Of a DNA stretch of 20,051 bases, positions 1-7,426 are shown piece after piece. The notes under the pieces were generated by a model. The model was not told the DNA's origin. It saw only the letters and a program-made list of their open reading frames with translations, and did not search any database. The stretch's first letter is position 1; the number at the start of each line of letters is the position of its first letter. A program made the position numbers and the translations under genes. The stretch spans positions 1 through 20,051 of the forward strand of contig NXFV01000023.1 of the NCBI GenBank assembly GCA_002803225.1, read 5' to 3'. The stretch is from Gamarada debralockiae. Taxonomy: Eukaryota; Ascomycota; Leotiomycetes; Helotiales; Hyphodiscaceae.

Positions 1-60
1 TGGAATATAAAAGGCAATTGCTTATTTCGATCCAACAAACGAACGTAGTGAGTAATTTAA

Positions 61-260
61 AGGCAATATACAAAGGGAATATCTTACTGAAAAACAAAAG
101 GTTGTAGCAGCTTACTGCTGCTACATAGCCTGCTGCCGCTGCTGCTTAGCTGCAAACTGTTGCAGCTGCATCGAAAGTTCGTGCTGCTGCTGCTATTGCT
201 ACTGTTGCTGCATTGCGAGTTAGATGCCAAAGGTATCTTTGCTAGCGATGACTTCGTCCA
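61..260 (-). pseudogene. Decayed glutamine-rich reading frame, possibly a repeat relic
   Basis: Read on the minus strand from about 300 down to 100, one frame gives a plausible peptide (VDRWLDEVIASKDTFG) and then a Q-rich tract with the segments HELSMQLQQFAAKQQ and RQQAM. It is interrupted by five stops: one TAA before the first Met (near 220), two TAG inside the CAG run (195-205), and TAG and TAA near 112-123. Each can be derived from CAG or CAA by one C-to-T change at a CpA, the signature of repeat-induced point mutation (RIP) in ascomycetes. The family is not recognised. A plain CAG/CTG microsatellite with chance TAGs is the alternative. Confidence 0.35.
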
Positions 261-299
261 GCCATCTATCGACCTGGACAATCAAATGTCAGCCGCAGA

Positions 300-1194
300 A
301 CTTTAAAGTTAGAAGAAAAATTTTGTTTGGGAAAAGAATTATATTGGCTCTCTCTACAGCTTGCTGCTGCTTCTCGGTGTCCCTAATAGAGGAGAGGGAG
401 ACGGAGGGGGCAGGACGGGAGACAGCCTTTCAGCGCTTTGCGTGACGCTAATCAAACTATAAGTAATAGCTATTAGCTTATACTCGAGTATAAAAGGTCT
501 GTATGAAGGATTTCTTACTAGTCGGGGCGCCGGGGTTAGTGTAACCTCGTCATACATAGTCAAACACGGCCGGGTCAGAAGTGGGGAAGAAGAGGGGGGG
601 CCCTAGGCCATTATATTAGCATTGGATTAGTGATACTAAATTAGCGATTTAGACTTCGGAGTCCAAATTGCACGAACGGAGATAAATGGTTAAATAAAGA
701 CTTACAGGGCGAAACATAATGAAGTATAAGTGGCTATGAATTGTCAGCCATGCTCTCCGACAGCCAACCGACGGCGCAACTATAGAACCCCCAATACCGC
801 GGTATGAGCGATACATCTGAGTTGCGCTGGACGAGGCCGGCGATTGATAGCACAACCAGAAAACGAAGGTTGTAGAATATCCTCGTGAGCCAGCCAAAGC
901 TGCGTGACGCACTGGCGCTAGCTAAGCCTAAGGCAATCTCATTCAAAGACAGTATTTTGAAATATAAAAAAAATAGAAGCACACTTGACTGGAATCTTTA
1001 GTAGCAGCTTGCTACTTTTGAACATCACTTGCTTATTTTCGAGAAGATGATACCCTCCACCTCGGTATTTGAGTTTTTCCACATCCGTCTTCCGAAGTTA
1101 CTCCGACATCCAACCAAGACATTTCCACACTTCGACAGAAATACGGCCCACGAGATCCTGACCCATTCCAATCCTCCACAGCCCAAAACTAACG
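300..1194. other. Gene-poor, TA-rich stretch upstream of the RGG gene
   Basis: No credible gene is seen. Bases 450-520 and 610-650 are rich in TA dinucleotides. The 10-mer TGCGTGACGC occurs twice (439-448 and 901-910). The last 150-200 bases before the ATG at 1195 are CA/CT-rich and are presumably the promoter and 5' leader of the RGG gene. The TA-rich part could be more of the decayed repeat to its left. Confidence 0.3.
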
Positions 1195-2388
1195 ATGGAC
1201 GAATTCGCACAATCTAGAGAGGATGATGACCTCTTTGCGGATGAGTTCGAGCCTATATCAGAACCCACCGTCATTGAGGAGACTAAACCGTCGACGCGGG
1301 GCAATTTGCCTGGACTGCCCACCAGTAGAGGAACGGGTACCAGCACAGCAAACAACAAACCGCCAGCAGGGACAAGGAATGGGAGAGGAGTCGGAGGACA
1401 AGAACAAAGGAGAGGAGGGCACGGAGGCAACAGAGGCGGCGGCTTAGGTTCATCGAGATACGCACCACAGTCGACAGCGGACGAAGGCGCTCCAGACATT
1501 TCAAACCCCGATACCTCTGCCTCTACCTCTAAATCCGCTCCACCTCCTCCAAAACCTTCGACAGCGGCAGAAACCCAATCGAACACGACATTATCATCGA
1601 CAGCAACAGCCAATGTCGACAGCGCTGTCGATGGCGCTGTCGAGTCCACAAAAGATTCCCCATCCGAACCACAACAAACCCAACAATCAGCACGGCCTAC
1701 AGCAGTCAGGGGTGACCGCCACCTAACTGGAGGCCCTGCACACAAGAAGCTCACAGAAGCCGAGCTCTCGGAGAAAATGGAGAAGATGAAGATCCTGAAT
1801 GCGCAAAAGGCGGAACGCTTTCGTTTAAGTGAAGAAGATAGCGCCGCATATGCGCGGAAGGAGAAAGAAATGGCGAAGAAGAGAGTAGAGGAACAGAAAA
1901 ATGCGCGCGCTATGGATATGGAAAGGGCCAAGAACCGGCAGCGGAAATTGGCTGCTCAGGGAGGCCGGGAATGGGATTCGGAGAAACAGGAAAGTGATAT
2001 TGTGGATGGGAGGGGGAGAGGAAGGAGTTCTGAATATGTGAGGGGAGGACATGGGGGTGTTATTAGGGGAGGGTTGGCAGGAAGTAGATATGCGGTTGCG
2101 GATGGCGAGGAGGGTGAGGGAGGTGGTAAATCGTTCAGGGGACGTGGTGGATTTGAGATTCGAGGGCGTGGTAATAGAAGTGGTCGAGGTGGTGCGCGAG
2201 GAGGAAAGCCGACTCCTGCAACAGTTCCTACTCCAGACGATTTTCCCGAACTACCCACTGCACCTAAACCATCGACAACGGAGACCGCAAAGGGCCTCGA
2301 GGAAGTGAAATCGCCCATCGATAAGCCGGCGGGTGATTGGGCGGAGGAAATGGCTACCCCGGTGGAGGATAAGAAAATCGATCTTTGA
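1195..2388 (+). CDS. RGG/glycine-rich, probably RNA-binding protein (unnamed fungal family)
   Basis: This single-exon frame encodes 397 residues starting MDEFAQSREDDDLFADEF, with ATG in good context (aacgATGg). Visible parts are an acidic N-terminus; a first RGG-like block (about 61-90); a Ser/Thr/Pro-rich linker (100-170); a charged helix, likely coiled coil, opening with the RGDRHLTGG segment (172-260); a second RGG block (272-338); a DFPELPTAP motif (349-357); and an acidic C-terminus with DWAEEM (381-386). RGG boxes bind RNA and are targets of arginine methylation. The lysine/glutamate-rich middle and the ends recall fungal hypothetical proteins with the same plan. I cannot name a yeast orthologue; a Stm1/SERBP1-like ribosome or mRNA binder is only a guess. 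The frame is unbroken over 1.2 kb, and opposite-strand frames in this interval look like its shadows. An AATAAA lies 125 bases downstream. Confidence 0.85.
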   Translation: MDEFAQSREDDDLFADEFEPISEPTVIEETKPSTRGNLPGLPTSRGTGTSTANNKPPAGTRNGRGVGGQEQRRGGHGGNRGGGLGSSRYAPQSTADEGAPDISNPDTSASTSKSAPPPPKPSTAAETQSNTTLSSTATANVDSAVDGAVESTKDSPSEPQQTQQSARPTAVRGDRHLTGGPAHKKLTEAELSEKMEKMKILNAQKAERFRLSEEDSAAYARKEKEMAKKRVEEQKNARAMDMERAKNRQRKLAAQGGREWDSEKQESDIVDGRGRGRSSEYVRGGHGGVIRGGLAGSRYAVADGEEGEGGGKSFRGRGGFEIRGRGNRSGRGGARGGKPTPATVPTPDDFPELPTAPKPSTTETAKGLEEVKSPIDKPAGDWAEEMATPVEDKKIDL

Positions 2389-2562
2389 ATCGTTCAAATT
2401 ATTTGACGATTGAAGCGTTCCGTTTCGGCGTTGGGGATAAAACTCGTCTAAGGACTAAGCGGATAGCATGGCTTTGAGTCGTTGATCTTCACTCAGAGAT
2501 TGATGGAGCATCAATAAAATTGCATGTATTTCAATCGTCGATTCTAGTTGAACGATTGAATC
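2385..2562. repeat. Imperfect inverted repeat over the 3' UTR of the RGG gene
   Basis: The left arm carries TTGAATCGTTCAA and then GACGATTGAA. The right arm carries TTCAATCGTC and then TTGAACGATTGAA. Read in reverse complement, the right arm matches the left over two blocks (about 12 of 13 and 10 of 10) with a mismatched middle. The left arm begins at the stop codon, and the roughly 115-base loop contains the AATAAA. It could form an RNA hairpin or be a chance A/T-rich repeat. Confidence 0.4.
2513..2518 (+). terminator. Candidate polyadenylation signal of the RGG gene
   Basis: A canonical AATAAA lies about 125 bp after the stop at 2386-2388, a normal distance for a fungal 3' UTR. It sits between the arms of an imperfect inverted repeat (2385-2415 and 2530-2562). 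Confidence 0.45.
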
Positions 2563-4117
2563 TGAATCGCTGATGTGATTTGAGAGATTGTAAATTCCCG
2601 ACTGTTTATATCGTCTCACCAGTTGCTTCTTGCTCGATGAAATGTTCCGAGTAAATCTAAATCATAACTCCACCTGAACAAGTGGAAGAAGGGTTACAAT
2701 ATGTAAGAACTACAGAATGTGATCATTCAGGTTCCTGGATCGATTCGAAACTTGAATCCTAGGTAGACGATCGGCAATTCGCAGAGGCATGTCTCTGTGA
2801 ATCATCAACTTTATACAGAAGCAAGGGCTTCCTCGGAAGGTGCCATGTACTAAGAAACGCTTTGTGCCCAGCAAGATCTGCCTCTAGGAATCCTCTCTCT
2901 TCCTCCTAGACAGAGCAGAAAGGCGTTAATAGCTTAGACTATAATCTGGTGAAGGATCCTCTTGGAGCTCGCTTAAAATAGGGGTGCTTCATGCTTCGTG
3001 AAACTCCATCGACCAGAATAAATCAAAAGTACAAAGCATTTAACCCTCTAGGCAAGGAATTATTGTGTTTCGTTTCAAAAACACCGACATTTACCAAGCC
3101 TCAAGTCCACAATCATTATTTTAAAGCTTCTTGTAGCCTTGGAAGTCTAGCCAAACCACGTGATGGCGTGGACGTTCCTCCGCGACGCGAGATGCGATAA
3201 CTTTCGAATATCGCGTTGAACCTCACCTTCAAAGCTAACAACCACCGAATGAACGCCAATACTTCGAACTTGGAACTTTTCAACCCCCTCTCCCATTACC
3301 CTCTTCCTCTCAACAACTCAAGATGGAATCAAAGCCCACCAGGGCAGTCTGCCGCCATTGACTCGAGAGAGTGTGCACGCGCTGGGTACGTTGTCGATAC
3401 GCACATCAATACTCGTCTTTGTCTTCAGCAGGGAATGATTCCACAAATGGTGTGACCTCCACCCTCGCCAAAATCATATTGACGATTCACTCCTGGAATA
3501 GCTCAACGCACCTTGATGGCCTAGAATTGAAAGCTAACTCAGGTCTTCTAGAGTCGACGAACATGACGAACCCAAAAGACCCTGGAGAAGTGCTAGTGGC
3601 TACGCTTGATGACGCCTCCGGAACCATATCCCAAAAGTGAAGATGCCGACGTCCAACCAGGACTCGCCCAACACCCTTTATTCCCAGCCCGCCGAACCTG
3701 TTTATGAATGTACCGGATGCGACGGACCGGAGTGGAGTTACGTATGAGAAACCAGCGACTGAGGAAGGTCAGTACATTTCATTCTGAGCAGTGATGGATC
3801 TGGTGGTTGTAATGTCGGCTGTCCGAATGATATGGTGCAGACGAATGTTTGGAAGACTGTGGATGCAAATTATAAAATCTTTTGAAAATGAGTTCTGCTG
3901 GCATCTCTAGCCGAGAATGGGGATGAGGGTACGAGCTCTATGGTTTGGCCTTATGATTTTCCTATGATATATATCCTAGTTCTCGAGGTGCATCTATCTC
4001 AGAATCCAAAGGAAGCTAGCGTACAGAATATGAAGGAATGGAGTTTGAATTCTCTCTTCTGTCAAAGGGCAATTACTTGACCATCAATCAATACTGATCG
4101 ATCGCTCATTCCTCAAA
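2563..4117. other. Gene-poor stretch with a weak, broken coding candidate
   Basis: No intact gene is supported. At 3323 an ATG follows a pyrimidine-rich leader (gene-like context) and reads MESKPTRAVCRH before a TGA; the frame then stays open to 3640. Further right, short frames with cysteines (YECTGCDGPEW near 3700-3730 and GGCNVGCPNDM near 3800-3830) could be exons of a small protein, but I could not join them with good splice sites and consistent frames. It may be a decayed small gene or chance. Bases 3900-4117 hold the 3' flank of the transporter gene. Confidence 0.25.
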
Positions 4118-6146
4118 TCAAGCCTTCTCCTCTACCGTCTCCTTCGTGTCACATGATCCAGCTTCAATACTCCCCTTCTTCGACTTCTTCACGCTCCTCC
4201 ACTCCATCGCCGCACTCCCAATTATAGTCAACGCAGCCGTTCCCACAGACACTAAAAACACCTGCGTGATGGCTTTATCATACGCCAAGATGACGCCTGG
4301 CAAATCCTGCGTCGGGATTTCCTTATGAATGCTCGTCGCGCCCATGGCCAGAACCACAGCTGGATCAATGCGCGGAGCATATTCGGCGACCTTCGCAATC
4401 AGCTTGTTTTGGAACACGCTCTGTGCGATGGCCACGCAAATTGCTCCGCCTAGTGTCTGTGCAAATACCACGACAGCTGTCCCTGTTGGCACCAGATCGA
4501 GCGGGAGGACGGTCTGCACGGCGATGAGAGGAAGCTGCATGCCGAGTCCTACACCGAGGCCAGCGAAGGCCTGGTAGCCGATCCATGCGGGGTGCGCGGT
4601 GTCAGGCATAAATGTGGTCAGGAGGCCCGAGCCAACCGACATAACAACGCTAGAGGCCAGCATGAAAGGCGTGTAGTACCCAATAGCAGTAACCAGTCCT
4701 CCCGTGATGATGGACGAAAACACAACACCAAGGATCAATGGGAGATTCATGATGCCCGACCTGACGGCTGAGACACCCTTGACGGCCTGGAACCAGATGG
4801 GAATGTAGTACGTCAAGACAAAAAATGCGCCAGCCATGCAGAACGCGAAGAAGCACGCAGCCCAAATACTTCGTCTTGCAATAATATGTGGCGGCACCAT
4901 CGCCGTCTGCGGACGCCAAAACTGCACAGCGATAAAGCCAACGATGAGAACGCCGAAGACGACGAAGAGGCCGATAATCCGGCCGTTTCCCCATGCGTAT
5001 TTTGAGCCGCCCCATTGGAGCGCGAGAAAGAGGGAGATGACGGCTGGCATGAGGAACATGTTCCCGAAGAGATCGAAGCTCTTGAGGCGTTCTTTCCACC
5101 CGATGCTGACGATGGCCGGGCGTTCCGGATCGTGGAACAGGAACGTGATGGCTATGATGGCGATTGCGCCGAGGGGGAGGTTGATGTAGAAGCAGAGCCG
5201 CCAGGTCACTTTATCCTATTTTTCATTTTGCATAAGCACCAGCATCCTTGGACTCTCAGTCATTTTCAGAGAAGAGAGAAGAGACATACAGTGAACACGC
5301 CTCCCAGTAACGGACCCGCCACACTCGCTATCCCCCACATACCCCCAATAGCGCCCATGAACGTCGGCCTCTTATGCAGCGGCACCACATGCGCGAGGAT
5401 AATCAGCGCGCCGGAAAACAAGCCCGCAGCGCCCAAGCCGGCGATTGCGCGGCCGACGATGAGGCCGACGCTGGAGGGCGTCACGCCGCAGAGGAGGGAG
5501 CCGAGCTCGAACATGCCGATGGAGGAGAGGAAGACATATTTGATGGAGAAGGTGGAGTACAGTCTGCCGTATAAGAGTTGAAATGCTCCTGTTGTGAGCA
5601 TGTAGGCTGGTTTGTGTTAGTATTGAAGCAATGGATGAGGGAAGTGGGAGAAGGGAGGAGAGGCGTACCGCTTGCGTACCAGCCTACGTCGTCGAGGGAG
5701 TTGAAGCGATCTGTGATCTTGGGAATGGCTGTCGCCTAGATGTTCTCATAGTTAGATAGCCAAATCGGTTGACATTTAAGACCAGACAATGAATGCCCCT
5801 AATAGGAGTGACTTACGATAATGGTTTGGTCTGTTATTGATTGACGTCAGCTTGAAAGTTCATTCTAGTCGATAGGAAGGAAGGCGGACTTACCGATAGC
5901 TATTAGAAATACGGCAAGACAGAGCCCGAGCATTATGAAGTAGAGTGTCAATCCTTGTGGATACTCATCGTCGCTTTTCTCGTCGTCGGCGACTTTCTTG
6001 GGGCTCTTTGGCGGCTCTTCGAGAGAAGAGGTGGCCATGTTAGCTGATTTTCTGTCCGCAGCTTGCGGCGGAGGAGCGGTTTCCTTGTCCATGTTAACGG
6101 ATTTCTTATCTTCAGCTTGCGGTTGAGGAGCGGTTTCCTTTTCCAT
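4118..6146 (-). CDS. MFS multidrug/toxin efflux transporter, DHA2 (14-TM) type
   Basis: The five-exon model is 6146-5894, 5830-5817, 5735-5669, 5606-5290 and 5215-4118. All four introns (62-81 bp) begin GT (GTAAGT, GTAAGT, GTACGC, GTATGT) and end AG, and the spliced frame closes at 582 residues. The family is shown by IAIDQTIIATAIP at the end of TM1 (81-94; compare LDxTIVxVALP), GRLYSTFSIKYVF (motif A, about 125-137), RAIAGLGAAG (164-173), GPLLGGVFTDKVTWRLCF across the exon 4/5 join (motif C region, 209-226) and FYINLPLGAI next to it. Many hydrophobic segments follow, with a charged Lys/Glu-rich cytosolic tail. Proteins of this type are proton antiporters of the plasma membrane that export drugs or fungal metabolites; the substrate cannot be read here, and no biosynthetic genes lie next to it. 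The start is uncertain: in-frame ATGs lie at 6290, 6146, 6092 and 6038. I chose 6146, where a tandem repeat unit begins. Exon 2 is a 14-nt microexon. Confidence 0.88.
6039..6146 (-). repeat. In-frame 54-bp tandem duplication at the transporter N-terminus
   Basis: Two adjacent 54-bp units encode MEKETAPQPQAEDKKSVN and MDKETAPPPQAADRKSAN, followed directly by MATSS. I count 44 of 54 bases identical. Every unit starts with ATG preceded by AAC, so the duplication also duplicates a possible start codon. The region is cytosolic and likely disordered. Confidence 0.85.
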
Positions 6147-6290
6147 CTTGTCGTCTAGTAAGACCTTTTTTTCAAAAGCGGGCGATACTGGGTCGTAACT
6201 ATCTAGGCTATGTGAAATCAATGGTGAACTGAGCTCGACACGAAAGTCGGCAGAAAAGATCGTTTGAAGTAACGTTGAATTAAGTGTCAA

Positions 6291-7426
6291 ACGGTATAAA
6301 AGAAAGTGGCCAATCGAACAAATGTCTTCACTCCCTTGATGGATATATAAACTCTTACATACAGAATCTTTTCCTTCTCATCTGTCCACGAGTCCCCGCC
6401 GAACTGCGGTTGAATTAAAGCTTGACGTCTCCAGGGCGCTTGCTGCCTGGGGAACAATATGTCAAAGCGTTTCTGGGGACCCCAACGCCGATATATCGCA
6501 ATTAAAACAGCGATGACTCATGCACATTGGCCCAATGGGTAGGGAGGCTGTCCTGCGTTCAAGCCCATTCGGCGTTCAGGTTCGGTGCTGCTCCTGGAGC
6601 CTTACCAATCGGACCTTTCGGCGACTTCTTACGCTGTCTCGGAGGCTTTGAATGTCCGTCTTACCGATTCCAGATCAGACAAAAAGCAACCTATTCACCA
6701 GGGGGTGACAAGTCTCATGGAACAGCCGCACTTTTCGACTAATTATAATTTCTCAATGTAACACAATACAAAATTTCTGGATAGAGAGAATTGTTCGCCG
6801 TATGAAATTCTATATCTGTCATAGAATTTTATTGATTTCAGAGTTGCATTGCGGGTGCTGAGAGGCGAACGAGACTTTTTGCTGTTCCATAAGACTTGTC
6901 ACCCCCTGGTGAATACCAGCAATTTGATAAGGATTTAAGAGTGCAGCAAGCGCCTTTCAGCCTTTATGGCAAGCCTATCACAAGGAGCATGCTTATGCAT
7001 CTCCACGTGATCGCTCAGGATTCACGTTTGAGCACACAACATTTGGTATCTCGTCTGGAAAATGGATCCAGATGATGCAGGATTGCTTGCTTTTCTTTCT
7101 GGATTCCCGAATCTTTCAAAGAATATAGCACTTGGGGGGTCTTTGGTTGACAAAGTGTTGTTTGGAAGCGGCCGTAAAAAAAAAAATAATATCTTTCAGA
7201 AAATCGAGATACTTTGCATGATTGAATTTGATGAGTCCAAAACCGAATATGTACTGTACAAGGGAAAAGAAAGAAGAAACCAGTGATCCTATCCTCAGAT
7301 GGTCATGATCTCGTAGTGGTATCGTCCGTCCGCAAACTAATCCCAACACGAATTTAAAAAAAAAATACAATTCCTAAAGCAAAACAGGGTGCCAGCAGAA
7401 AAAAAAACCCCCCTTATTTCCGCTCT
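6291..7426. other. Intergenic stretch between the transporter and bye1-like genes, holding a MITE
   Basis: Apart from the 220-bp element at 6694-6913 I see no gene. Bases 6291-6500 are the probable promoter of the transporter. A 74-codon open frame at 7062-7286 contains an A11 run, matches nothing I know and is not called. Long A runs occur near 7176, 7346 and 7401, just beyond the 3' end of the bye1-like gene. Confidence 0.5.
6694..6913. mobile_element. MITE with 33-bp terminal inverted repeats and TA target duplication
   Basis: The left end (6694-6726) begins TTCACCAGGGGGTGACAAGT, and the right end (6881-6913) is its reverse complement over 33 bases with a single C/T mismatch. TA flanks both ends (6692-6693 and 6914-6915), as expected for Tc1/mariner-type insertion. 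The 154-bp interior is AT-rich, codes for nothing and has a weaker inner inverted pair (GTTCGCC at 6793-6799, GGCGAAC at 6864-6870). The short length, near-perfect ends and lack of a transposase make it a non-autonomous element that relies on a transposase elsewhere. The high identity of the arms suggests a fairly recent insertion. I cannot assign it to a named family. Confidence 0.85.

Noticed and set aside
439..910. Repeated 10-mer TGCGTGACGC as possible transposon ends
   Set aside because: The two copies are direct, only 10 bases long, have divergent flanks and no target duplication; insufficient for a terminal repeat.
1098..1931. 277-codon open frame on the minus strand opposite the RGG gene
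   Set aside because: It is a mirror of the codon bias and repeat content of the real plus-strand gene; its product has no recognisable domain.
4365..5099. Arginine-rich and other open frames opposite or within the transporter
   Set aside because: They overlap conserved MFS motifs read in the correct frame and are shadows of the GC-rich coding exon.
7062..7286. 74-codon plus-strand frame beginning MDPDDAGLLAFLSGF
   Set aside because: It is short, contains a poly-A run, has no recognised homologue and lies in an AT-rich spacer; not enough to call a gene.
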